Source: an uncultured Campylobacteraceae bacterium (GTDB lineage: Bacteria; Campylobacterota; Campylobacteria; Campylobacterales; Arcobacteraceae). From it: 26,132 nucleotides of DNA. This document shows positions 1 to 7,410 of the stretch, piece after piece; position 1 is the first letter of the stretch; each line of letters starts with the position of its first letter. The notes under the pieces were generated by a model. That model was not told the DNA's origin, did not search any database, and was given only the letters and a program-made list of their open reading frames with translations. The DNA lies in assembly GCA_913057765.1 (NCBI GenBank), contig CAJXPH010000011.1:1-26132 (forward strand), given 5' to 3'. The position numbers were made by a program, and so were the translations under genes.

Positions 1-36
1 TCTTCGTCGGCAGCGTCAGATGTGTATAAGAGACAG
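1..36 (+). other. Illumina Nextera (Tn5) adapter, not genomic
   Basis: Positions 18-36 are the 19-base Tn5 mosaic end AGATGTGTATAAGAGACAG, and positions 4-17 are the Nextera Read 1 primer tail TCGTCGGCAGCGTC directly before it. Together they form the full transposase adapter used in tagmentation libraries. The three bases before it may be the tail of an i5 index. Base composition is clearly more GC-rich than the AT-rich DNA that follows. The adapter contains an in-frame ATG at 20, so automatic gene calling gives a false N-terminus reading MCIRDS. Genomic sequence starts at 37. Confidence 0.97.
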
Positions 37-37
37 T

Positions 38-259
38 TATAATTTAGAAGAGAAACTAAGAAGTAAACAATCTTTTATTTTTTCAATCACAGATAAATGT
101 TGGAATTTAGATTTAAAGTATGAAAAAGAAATTATTGCTTCATCAACAACTAATAGTGATCCAAAAAAACAAGATATTATTTATTTTCAACTGCTTTTAA
201 AACCTTTGGGTGGAATAAAACAAGAGTATGAAATAGAAAGAGAGGATGTTAATAACTAA
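38..259 (+). CDS. lptD: LPS-assembly outer-membrane protein LptD, C-terminal fragment (5' end missing)
   Basis: The open frame runs in from the contig end, so only about the last 73 residues remain. LptD is the outer-membrane beta-barrel that inserts lipopolysaccharide into the outer leaflet. The fragment has alternating strand-like stretches and a C-terminal pattern resembling the last LptD barrel strands: a Cys before a hydrophobic strand (DKCWNLDLKYEKE), then a loop, then IIYFQLLLKPLGG. In E. coli LptD a Cys pair lies at the comparable place and forms disulfides with N-terminal cysteines; here one Cys is seen. Context supports the call: the next gene starts inside its stop codon (TAATG) and pnp follows, an lptD-phosphoribosyltransferase-pnp order I recall from related genomes. 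The apparent ATG at 20 lies in adapter sequence and is not the real start. Identity is inferred from a short fragment, so it is moderate. Confidence 0.6.
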   Translation, partial: YNLEEKLRSKQSFIFSITDKCWNLDLKYEKEIIASSTTNSDPKKQDIIYFQLLLKPLGGIKQEYEIEREDVNN

Positions 260-906
260 TGACTCCTGATAAAATTTATTTTAAGAATAGAGATGTCGCT
301 GCCTATAGGTTAATTGACGTTCTACCAATTGGTAAAATGAAGCTTGAAGATTGGATTGTGATTGCAACTTCATATGGTGCCAACCCTATTGCTAAAATTA
401 TTGCAAATGAATTAGATGCAAAACTTGATATCATGTTTTCAAGAAAAGTATATTCACCTAACAATGAAGAATGTGAAGTTGCTATTGTTACAGAAACAGA
501 AGAAGTTGTTATACATGAAGAGCTAGTTAAAGCATTTGATATTAGTTTGGATTATATTTTTTCTAAATCAAGACATATTTTTGAAAATGAATTGTCTTCT
601 TGTGTTGAGAAATATAGACAAGGTAAAGAGTTTGAAAACCTAGAACACAAAAATGTTCTACTGATTGATGAAGGATTAAATACTAGTTTAACAATGATGG
701 CTTGTATTAAAACTGCTATCACTTTAGGTGCAAAATCTGTTTCTGTTGCATTACCAATACTTCCTACGGCAAGTATAAGTACGATAGAATCTATTGCAGA
801 TGATTTGTATTATGTAAAAAGTTTAGATCATTTTATAAATATAGATTTCTATTATGATCAATTAGATGAAATAACTTATGAAGAAATTAAAAATAATAAA
901 GGATAA
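259..906 (+). CDS. Phosphoribosyltransferase-domain protein
   Basis: A 215-residue type I phosphoribosyltransferase-like protein. The PRPP-binding loop is recognisable at residues 133-145 (VLLIDEGLNTSLT), where the usual form is two acidic residues followed by G-x-x-T-G-x-T. Here it is D-E-G-L-N-T-S, so the acidic pair is kept but the second glycine is replaced by Ser. The stretch around residues 35-50 (ATSYGANPIAKIIANEL) fits the early strand-loop-helix of the fold. The substrate cannot be told from sequence. The start codon overlaps the lptD stop by one base (TAATG), so translation is probably coupled, and pnp follows five bases after the stop. It is therefore co-expressed with envelope assembly and RNA decay genes. 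The altered PRPP loop leaves open whether it is an active enzyme or a binding protein. Confidence 0.75.
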   Translation: MTPDKIYFKNRDVAAYRLIDVLPIGKMKLEDWIVIATSYGANPIAKIIANELDAKLDIMFSRKVYSPNNEECEVAIVTETEEVVIHEELVKAFDISLDYIFSKSRHIFENELSSCVEKYRQGKEFENLEHKNVLLIDEGLNTSLTMMACIKTAITLGAKSVSVALPILPTASISTIESIADDLYYVKSLDHFINIDFYYDQLDEITYEEIKNNKG

Positions 907-911
907 ATTAT

Positions 912-3095
912 ATGTCAACAGTATGTGAATTTGAATTAAATGGAAAACAAGAGATTTTCGAATTTAATAAAGTAGCTAAACAGGCGAATGGTTCAGTTTT
1001 AGCTAAATTAGGGAAAGCAGTTGTTTTAGCAACAGTTGTTAGTGAATTTGATAATCCAGTATCTGAGGATTTTACTCCTTTAACAGTACAATATATTGAA
1101 AAAACATATGCTGCGGCAAAACTTCCTGGCGGATTTTTCAAAAGAGAAGCAAAGCCCGGTGAATTTGAAACATTAACTGCAAGAGTTATTGATAGAAGTT
1201 TAAGACCTTTATTCCCAAAAGGTTATGTTTTCCCTACAACAATTACTGTACTTGTGTTAAGTGCAGATAAAGATGTAGATTTACAGGCATTAGCATTAAA
1301 TGCAGCTAGTGCTGCTGTTTATTCATCTAATTTACCAATTAAAAAATCAGTTGCTGGTGTTAGAGTTGCAAAAATTGCTGGTGAATATATTGTAAATCCA
1401 CCTTTATCAAAAATGAGTGAATCTACTTTAGATTTATATGTTGCTGGTACAAAAGATGAATTATTAATGATTGAAATGAAAGCTATTTCTTCAGAAGAAA
1501 TGGTAGAAGTTGATATTGAAGCATTTTCTAAAATTCATGAAACAAATGAAATGACAGAAGATAATTTAGTGGAGGCAATAGCAGTTGCACAAAAAGCACT
1601 TAATGAAGCAAACTCAACATATGAAGTAGGCTTTTCTGAAGTTTGTAAAGAAATGAAGGATGTAGAACTTTTAGAATTTACAATTTCAGAAGACTTAATA
1701 TCTCATGTAAGAGATACATATTTAGAAGATATTAATGCTGCTGTTAAAAAACTTGCAAAAAGTGAAAGAGCTACTGAATTAAAAGATTTGGCAAAAGTTA
1801 TAGCCGTGAATGAATATTGTACATCTAATGAAATTGATTTCTCTGATGTTTATGAAGCAGTTTCTATTGTAAAAAGAGAAGTTGTAAGAGGTATGATTGT
1901 AAATGATAAAGTTAGAGCTGATGGAAGAGGGTTACGAGACGTTAGACCTATTTCAATAGATACTAATATCTTGCCATCTGCCCATTCATCTTGTTTATTT
2001 ACTAGAGGTGAAACGCAAGCTTTAGTTGTTGGAACATTAACTGGTCCAAAAGATGGACAAATGTATGAAGTATTAACAGAGAAATCTACAAAAATTGATA
2101 ATTTTATGCTTCACTATAACTTCCCTGGTTTCTCAGTTGGAGAAGCAAAACCAATGTTTAATGTAGGACGTAGAGAACTTGGACATGGTAATTTAGGAAA
2201 AAGAGCATTAGAATCTACAATTGATAAAGACTTTACTGATACTATTAGACTTGTTTCAGAGATATTAGAATCAAATGGTTCTTCTTCAATGGCTACAGTT
2301 TGTGGTGGTTCTTTAGCTCTTAAAGCAGCTGGAATCCCAATTTCTAATCTTGTTGCAGGTGTAGCAATGGGAATGGTAGTAGAAGGTGATAATTATTCTG
2401 TATTAACTGATATTATGGGTCTTGAAGATCATGATGGAGATATGGATTTTAAAGTTGCAGGTACAAATAAAGGTATCACAGCATTACAAATGGATATTAA
2501 ACTTGGAGGAATTGAATTATCAGTTCTTAAAGAAGCTTTACTACAAGCAAAAGAGGGTAGAGACCATATCTTAGGCTTAATGGAAGAAGCTGCAGAAGAA
2601 ATTATTCCAAGTGAAGCTTTACCATTAATGGAACAATTTGCAATTGATCCAAGTAAATTTATGGTTATTATTGGAAAAGCTGGTGCAACAATAAAAGAAA
2701 TTATTGAAAAATTCTCTGTAAATATTGATTTAGATAGAGATACTGGAAATGTTAAAGTAAGTGGAGATAGTAAACAAAATGTTTTAGATGCTTGTGAACA
2801 TATTAAATCTATTTCTAATAATGCTCCTGCAAGAAGAGATCATGGAAAGAAAAATATTGATTTTGAAAAACTTTATACTGTAGATCAAATTTGTATGGGA
2901 AAAGTTATAAGAATTGCAGACTTTGGCGCATTCGTTGAATTACCAAAAGGTGGAGAAGGTCTATTACATATTTCTAAAATCTCAAAAGAGAGAGTTAAAA
3001 GAGTAGAAGATGTATTAAAAGTAGATGATAACGTTGAAATAAAAGTTTTAAAAGTTACAAGAGATAGAATAGAACTAGCTTCAAGTTCTTTATAA
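912..3095 (+). CDS. pnp: Polynucleotide phosphorylase (PNPase)
   Basis: A 727-residue polyribonucleotide nucleotidyltransferase that degrades RNA 3'-to-5' by phosphorolysis and can also add tails. The order is canonical: first RNase PH domain (about residues 10-140), an all-helical linker, a second RNase PH domain starting near residue 330 (VRADGRGLRDVRPISID, then LFTRGETQALVV), the catalytic-region motif VLTDIMGLEDHDGDMDFKVAGT, a KH domain with the GKAG loop near residue 587, and a C-terminal S1 domain from about residue 659 (GKVIRIADFGAFVEL). Length is normal for the family. The ATG at 912 is preceded by AAAGGA overlapping the end of the upstream gene. It is the last gene of the lptD-phosphoribosyltransferase-pnp run and is followed directly by a strong hairpin terminator. 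Confidence 0.97.
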   Translation: MSTVCEFELNGKQEIFEFNKVAKQANGSVLAKLGKAVVLATVVSEFDNPVSEDFTPLTVQYIEKTYAAAKLPGGFFKREAKPGEFETLTARVIDRSLRPLFPKGYVFPTTITVLVLSADKDVDLQALALNAASAAVYSSNLPIKKSVAGVRVAKIAGEYIVNPPLSKMSESTLDLYVAGTKDELLMIEMKAISSEEMVEVDIEAFSKIHETNEMTEDNLVEAIAVAQKALNEANSTYEVGFSEVCKEMKDVELLEFTISEDLISHVRDTYLEDINAAVKKLAKSERATELKDLAKVIAVNEYCTSNEIDFSDVYEAVSIVKREVVRGMIVNDKVRADGRGLRDVRPISIDTNILPSAHSSCLFTRGETQALVVGTLTGPKDGQMYEVLTEKSTKIDNFMLHYNFPGFSVGEAKPMFNVGRRELGHGNLGKRALESTIDKDFTDTIRLVSEILESNGSSSMATVCGGSLALKAAGIPISNLVAGVAMGMVVEGDNYSVLTDIMGLEDHDGDMDFKVAGTNKGITALQMDIKLGGIELSVLKEALLQAKEGRDHILGLMEEAAEEIIPSEALPLMEQFAIDPSKFMVIIGKAGATIKEIIEKFSVNIDLDRDTGNVKVSGDSKQNVLDACEHIKSISNNAPARRDHGKKNIDFEKLYTVDQICMGKVIRIADFGAFVELPKGGEGLLHISKISKERVKRVEDVLKVDDNVEIKVLKVTRDRIELASSSL

Positions 3096-3103
3096 TAAAA
3101 ATT

Positions 3104-3136
3104 AAAAACAAACCTATTCTTATAGGTTTGTTTTTC
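3104..3136 (+). terminator. Intrinsic terminator after pnp
   Basis: A perfect 14-bp stem (AAAAACAAACCTAT at 3104-3117 pairing with 3122-3135) closes on a 4-base loop, and the descending arm ends in five T. It starts nine bases after the pnp stop and matches the rho-independent pattern. Because the left arm begins with A residues it could also work on the opposite strand, but no gene reads into it from that side. Confidence 0.9.
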
Positions 3137-3291
3137 TAATTTTGCCAATCCTTCAATAAAATAACAATAAACAATATATTTTTTTGTAAATTCACTCTAA
3201 TAATTTTAATAATGAATTATGTTTAAATTAAATATAATTATAAATAACCGAAAGAAAGTGCGATTTTTCAATTAGTATATAATTAATAATT

Positions 3292-3300
3292 TGTTATAAT
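3292..3300 (+). promoter_or_regulatory. Putative sigma-70 extended -10 promoter for the chemotaxis operon
   Basis: The 249-base gap between the pnp terminator region and cheY is very AT-rich and holds no gene. TGTTATAAT at 3292-3300 is a perfect extended -10 (TGnTATAAT), the form favoured in epsilonproteobacteria, where a -35 box is often replaced by T-rich stretches such as the one at 3264-3268. The start site would be near 3307, giving a leader of about 80 bases to the cheY ATG at 3386, which has AAGGGG at 3375-3380 as ribosome binding site. A second, weaker candidate in the same gap is TAAA at 3241 followed 15 bases later by GCGATTTT (3260-3267), resembling a sigma-28 flagellar promoter. 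Confidence 0.5.
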
Positions 3301-3385
3301 TAATTATATTACTAAACTAAAATTAATATTTCTTTAGTTAACATAATAAAAATAATATTTTTATATAATAAAATAAGGGGTTTTT

Positions 3386-3754
3386 ATGGCTAAACTACTA
3401 ATCGTGGATGACTCTACAATGTTAAGAGATATGCTCAATTATGCACTTAATGAAGGTGGATATACTGATGTAACCGAAGCGGTGGACGGTGTAGATGGTT
3501 TAGAGAAAGCTAAAGCAGCAACATTTGATTTAATTATTACTGACGTTAATATGCCAAATATGGATGGATTAACGTTAATTGGTGAGTTAAGAAAGCTTCC
3601 TACGTATGCTACTCGACCTATTTTAGTTTTAACAACTGAAAGAAGTGATGAGATGAAAGCTAAAGGTAAAGCTGCGGGTGCGACAGGATGGATTGTTAAA
3701 CCTTTTGTCCCTGAACAATTACTAAAAGCAGTTAATATAGTATTAAGTAGATAA
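3386..3754 (+). CDS. cheY: CheY-like single-domain response regulator
   Basis: A 122-residue stand-alone receiver domain. All conserved residues are present: the acidic pocket D8 and D9, the phospho-acceptor D53 (IITDVNMPNMDG), T83 and K105 (VKPF). There is no output domain, as expected of a CheY that carries the signal from CheA to the flagellar switch. It is the first gene of the cluster, 15 bases ahead of cheA, and has a strong ribosome binding site (AAGGGG). Members of this group often carry several CheY-like proteins, so whether this is the motor-binding one or a phosphate sink cannot be told from the window. The family and operon placement are firm. Confidence 0.92.
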   Translation: MAKLLIVDDSTMLRDMLNYALNEGGYTDVTEAVDGVDGLEKAKAATFDLIITDVNMPNMDGLTLIGELRKLPTYATRPILVLTTERSDEMKAKGKAAGATGWIVKPFVPEQLLKAVNIVLSR

Positions 3755-3769
3755 TAGAAAGGTTTTTTC

Positions 3770-5860
3770 ATGTCTGGTTTTGATATTTCTAAATATAGAG
3801 AGATGTTCGTAGAAGAAGCTGAAGAGCTTTTTGAGTCTGCAGATAATGTTTTATTGGAAGCTGAAAATAATGGATCATTAACTGATGATGAAATGGGACA
3901 GCTTTTCCGTGATGTACATACATTAAAAGGTAGTGGTGCATCTGTTGAACTTACTTTATTTGCTGAGTTTACACATGATGTTGAAAATATGATGGATAAA
4001 CTTAGAAATCATAAAATTGAATTCATACCAGAAATGGCAGGAACTCTAATTGATGGTTTAGATGTTATGAAAGAACTTCTTGAATTAGAAGTTGCTGAAG
4101 AATTAACAAGAGAAACGTTTACCGAAATGACAACTGAATTGTTGGTTATTGTTAGAGCTTATATCAATGGTGAAAATCCTTCAGTTGTAGAAGAAATTGC
4201 ACCTGTTGTTGATATTCCAGAAGCTTCTGTAGAAAGTTCATCAGATGAAGGTTTTTCCGGTAACTTTGGCTTATATGATCAGGAAGTTGATGAGAGTAAA
4301 TTTAATGTATCGTATGGATTTTTTAATGATGATGAAATAGGTAAAGATAACGATCATTATGGATTTTTCGACGACGAATTATCTGAAAAATCTAAAACTG
4401 CAATTACTCCAATTATTGAACATGAAGAAAATGAAGATTTTGGATTCTTTGATGATATGCCTGAGCTTACGCCAACTGCTGAGATTAAAGCAAATAATGA
4501 AGATCAAGAAAAAGCAATAAATAATCCTAAAGAAGAAGTTGCACAGGTTCCTGTTCAAGAGAATACTCCTGTTGCTACTGGAGCACCTAAATCTTCTCCA
4601 AAAAGAGCAGCAAGAGCTGAAAAAGACACAGGTAAAAAAGCTTCTACTTCTAATAATATTAGAGTAAATCTAGATAAAATTGATTTACTTATGAATAATG
4701 TTGGTGATCTAGTAATTACAAATGCAATGTTAACTCAATTTTCAACTACTATTGAAGATAATAAAACTAGAAATTCAGTATTAGAAAGACTTGAATTACT
4801 TGAAAGACATATTAGAGATATGCAAGATTCTATTATGAGTATAAGAATGGTACCTATGGAATCAATTTATTCTAAATTTCCAAAAGTTGTAAGAGATATA
4901 TCTAAAAAACTTGATAAAAAAGTTGAATTTAAACATTTTGGTGATAATGTTGAAATTGATAAAGCAATGATTGAAGGGTTGACAGATCCTTTAATGCACA
5001 TTATTAGAAATTCTCTTGACCATGGAATTGAAACTCCAGAAGTAAGAGTTTCAACTGGAAAAGAAGAAACTGGTTCAATTATTATTTCAGCTGAACAAGC
5101 AAATGGTCAGATGATTATTACTATTGAGGATGATGGTAAAGGTATAGATGCTACTAAAGTTGCACTTAAGGCTTTAGATCAAGGTCAGATTGATGAGAAC
5201 CAATATAACACAATGAGTGATAATGAAAAGGCTATGTTAGTATTTGGAGCTGGTGTTTCAACTGCTGATGAAGTTACTGATATTTCTGGTCGTGGTGTTG
5301 GAATGGATGTTGTAAAAACAAATATTCATAAACTTGGTGGAGCGATTAACCTTGATACAACACTAGGTAAAGGTACTACAATTACCATTATGCTACCACT
5401 TACCCTTGCAATTTTAGATGGTTTAGATATTGCTGTTGGAGATCAAAAATATATTTTACCATTAAGTGCTATTGTTGAATCGTTACAGCCAACATCAGAT
5501 ATGATTAAAAAAATCGGTGATGGTTCTCAAGATTTATTAATGCTTAGAGAAGAATTTATTCCTGTTGTTAGAATTCATCAATTGTTTGGAGTAGAGCCAA
5601 CATTTGAAAATCTTGAAGATGGAATGTTAATTGTTGTTAAATCAGGAACAACAAAAGTTGCTATTTCAATTGATGAATTCTTGAATCAACATCAAGTTGT
5701 TGTAAAACCTTTAGATAAAAACTTTAGAAGTGTTGAGGGAGTAGGTGCTGCAACAGTTAGAGGTGATGGGAGCATAGGATTAATTATTGATATATTAGGA
5801 ATAATCAATGCTCAAATGAAAATTGAAAGGACGATGAGTCCATCACAAAAAGCATCATAA
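3770..5860 (+). CDS. cheA: Chemotaxis histidine kinase CheA
   Basis: A 696-residue CheA. An Hpt (P1) domain covers about residues 1-130 with phospho-accepting H50 (DVHTLKGSG). A long acidic, low-complexity linker (about 135-295) sits where a CheY-binding P2 domain is found in E. coli; I see no P2 fold there, only four repeated aromatic-acidic motifs annotated separately. The P3 dimerisation helices lie at about 297-365, then the P4 ATPase with N-box HIIRNSLDHG (N414), G1 DDGKG (454-458), GRGVGMDVV (508-515) and GKGT. The P5 CheW-like domain runs from about 550 to the end. There is no C-terminal receiver domain, unlike the CheA of Helicobacter and Campylobacter. GAAAGG seven bases upstream supports the ATG. 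It phosphorylates the neighbouring CheY and CheB. Confidence 0.97.
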   Translation: MSGFDISKYREMFVEEAEELFESADNVLLEAENNGSLTDDEMGQLFRDVHTLKGSGASVELTLFAEFTHDVENMMDKLRNHKIEFIPEMAGTLIDGLDVMKELLELEVAEELTRETFTEMTTELLVIVRAYINGENPSVVEEIAPVVDIPEASVESSSDEGFSGNFGLYDQEVDESKFNVSYGFFNDDEIGKDNDHYGFFDDELSEKSKTAITPIIEHEENEDFGFFDDMPELTPTAEIKANNEDQEKAINNPKEEVAQVPVQENTPVATGAPKSSPKRAARAEKDTGKKASTSNNIRVNLDKIDLLMNNVGDLVITNAMLTQFSTTIEDNKTRNSVLERLELLERHIRDMQDSIMSIRMVPMESIYSKFPKVVRDISKKLDKKVEFKHFGDNVEIDKAMIEGLTDPLMHIIRNSLDHGIETPEVRVSTGKEETGSIIISAEQANGQMIITIEDDGKGIDATKVALKALDQGQIDENQYNTMSDNEKAMLVFGAGVSTADEVTDISGRGVGMDVVKTNIHKLGGAINLDTTLGKGTTITIMLPLTLAILDGLDIAVGDQKYILPLSAIVESLQPTSDMIKKIGDGSQDLLMLREEFIPVVRIHQLFGVEPTFENLEDGMLIVVKSGTTKVAISIDEFLNQHQVVVKPLDKNFRSVEGVGAATVRGDGSIGLIIDILGIINAQMKIERTMSPSQKAS
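4262..4456 (+). repeat. Four GFFDD-type motif copies in the CheA linker
   Basis: Within the disordered linker of CheA the protein contains NFGLYD (residues 165-170), YGFFNDDE (182-189), YGFFDDE (197-203) and FGFFDD (224-229). Each has an aromatic, Gly, two bulky or aromatic residues and then acids. Linker between copies is acidic and not conserved. The spacing is irregular (about 15-27 residues), so this is a set of short linear motifs, not a folded tandem repeat. The place matches the usual P2 docking region, so a role in binding response regulators is a reasonable inference. Confidence 0.75.
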
Positions 5861-5867
5861 AAATAAT

Positions 5868-6710
5868 ATGTTAGATAACAATGCTTTACATGAAAAAGTA
5901 AAATCTCTTCTTTATTCTTTGACAGGTATTACACTTGCAGAGAATAAAGATATTATGATTGCTAATAGACTTCATAAACTCAAGCGTGACACAAAATATA
6001 GTGGAGATATTGATGAACTTCTAGTAGCCATAGAAAATGGTACTCACACTATGGAATTTATTAATTCTTTTACTACAAACAAAACTCATTTTTTTAGAGA
6101 AGATTTTCATTTTACTGATTTAAAAGATAGAGTTTTACCTGAATTTGCAAAGTCTGGACAAAATATAAAAATGTATTGTTCCGCTTCGTCTACTGGAGAA
6201 GAGCCATATTCTATGGCAATGACAGTACTAGAAGCACAAGAAGAGTTGAATAAAAAAATAAATGCTTCTATTTTAGCTACAGATATAGATACGAATGTAC
6301 TACAGTATGCAGCTAATGGCGTATATAGATATTCAAAATCTTCAAAAGAATTTCCAGATTGGATAAAACCACAAAAATACTTTAAAAAAAGAGTAAATAA
6401 AACTTTAGCAAGTGAAGAAATATTAATAAAAGTTAAACCAGAATTACAAAAAATGGTTAAGTACCAAGTAAACAATTTAAATGATACTTCTTATCCTTTT
6501 GAAAAAAACCATTTTGATGTTGTATTTTGTAGAAATGTATTAATTTATTTTTCAGCAGAAGACCAGAACAAAATATTAAGAAGACTTTTTTCTCATCTTA
6601 AAATTGGTGGTACATTATATTTAGGACACTCTGAAAACCCTCATGATTTAATTAATTATGTAAAAAGAATAGGGCAAAATATTTTTATTAAAACAAAGGA
6701 ATTACATTGA
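5868..6710 (+). CDS. cheR: Chemoreceptor methyltransferase CheR
   Basis: A 280-residue SAM-dependent methyltransferase that adds methyl groups to glutamates on chemoreceptors, giving adaptation. The helical N-terminal domain (about 1-75) is followed by the CheR signature NKTHFFR (71-77), the SAM-binding loop CSASSTGEEPYS (104-115), the acidic ATDID motif, and CRNVLIYF near residue 220. Length is typical. It starts seven bases after cheA; no good ribosome binding site is visible before the ATG, so coupling to cheA translation is likely. Its stop overlaps the TTG start of cheD. It is opposed by CheB, encoded two genes downstream. Confidence 0.96.
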   Translation: MLDNNALHEKVKSLLYSLTGITLAENKDIMIANRLHKLKRDTKYSGDIDELLVAIENGTHTMEFINSFTTNKTHFFREDFHFTDLKDRVLPEFAKSGQNIKMYCSASSTGEEPYSMAMTVLEAQEELNKKINASILATDIDTNVLQYAANGVYRYSKSSKEFPDWIKPQKYFKKRVNKTLASEEILIKVKPELQKMVKYQVNNLNDTSYPFEKNHFDVVFCRNVLIYFSAEDQNKILRRLFSHLKIGGTLYLGHSENPHDLINYVKRIGQNIFIKTKELH

Positions 6711-7387
6711 TTGTAATTGGACATAAAGATGGAGGAATAGAAAAAGCTTCTATTTCAAGATTTACACAAAAGACTAAAGGGTTCAATACCCATACAATTA
6801 TTGGTGGAGAATTTGCAGTAGGTAAAGACCTTGATAATATTGCTTTTAAAACATTACTAGGTTCTTGTGTTGCTATTATGTTCTACGATAATGTTCAAAA
6901 AGTAAAAGGGATGAATCATTTTTTATTACCTACTTCTAACAGTACAAATGATGATATGAAGTATGGTTTATACTCAGTAGAAGCGATGCTCAATGAAATG
7001 TATAAATTAGGTTGTAGTAAAGGAAATATGTCTGCAAAAATATCAGGTGGCGCGGATATCATGCAACTTAATAATGTCTCAATAAATTCAATAGGGCACA
7101 GAAATGTTGAGTTTGCAAAAGATTTCTGCAAATCTGAAGGTTTTAACTTAATTAGTGAGCATACAAGAGGTGAACACGGTCGACTTATTCTATTAGCCGA
7201 CACATTTGAAACATTTATTAAAGTTACACAAAAAAGTGAGACAGATACTAAAATTCTTAATGAAGAAAAAGCATTACAAACAGAAATTACAAAATCACCA
7301 GTTATCAAAGAATATGTTGGTGGGGTTGACTTATTTGGTGATGATACACCAACGGCAGAACCAGAGATGGAAATTGAATTATTTTAA
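6707..7387 (+). CDS. cheD: Chemoreceptor glutamine deamidase CheD
   Basis: A 226-residue CheD, which deamidates glutamines on chemoreceptors. The catalytic-region motif TLLGSCVAIMFYD places the nucleophile at C54, with H71 in GMNHFLLP and the nearby T49. SGGADIM follows at about 113-119, and the core ends near residue 172. The last 50 residues are an extra charged tail carrying DLFGDD and TPTAE (208-218), resembling motifs in the CheA linker. The TTG start overlaps the cheR stop by four bases and has AAAGGA six bases upstream, which decides this start. CheD lies between cheR and cheB, so the three receptor-modifying enzymes are made together. No cheC is seen here. Confidence 0.93.
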   Translation: MIVIGHKDGGIEKASISRFTQKTKGFNTHTIIGGEFAVGKDLDNIAFKTLLGSCVAIMFYDNVQKVKGMNHFLLPTSNSTNDDMKYGLYSVEAMLNEMYKLGCSKGNMSAKISGGADIMQLNNVSINSIGHRNVEFAKDFCKSEGFNLISEHTRGEHGRLILLADTFETFIKVTQKSETDTKILNEEKALQTEITKSPVIKEYVGGVDLFGDDTPTAEPEMEIELF

Positions 7388-7410
7388 TATAAAAAGAAAA
7401 TAGGGTAGAG

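Noticed and set aside
18..36. Tn5 mosaic end read as a natural transposon end
   Set aside because: It is directly joined to the synthetic Nextera Read 1 tail and lies at the very edge of the contig, so it comes from library preparation.
908..1141. Antisense frame over the start of pnp
   Set aside because: It lies wholly within a certain gene, has no ribosome binding site and no recognisable product.
3271..3320. Imperfect AT palindromes (TTATAATTAATTATA and neighbours) as operators
   Set aside because: The region is almost pure A/T with many overlapping partial repeats; no arm contains enough information to stand out from chance.
4262..4456. CheA linker motifs as a tandem DNA duplication
   Set aside because: Spacing is irregular and the sequence between motifs is unrelated, so these are short protein motifs, not repeated DNA units.
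7206..7403. Plus-strand frame overlapping the end of cheD
   Set aside because: Lysine-rich out-of-frame reading of the cheD tail; cheD itself is clear and cheB follows normally.
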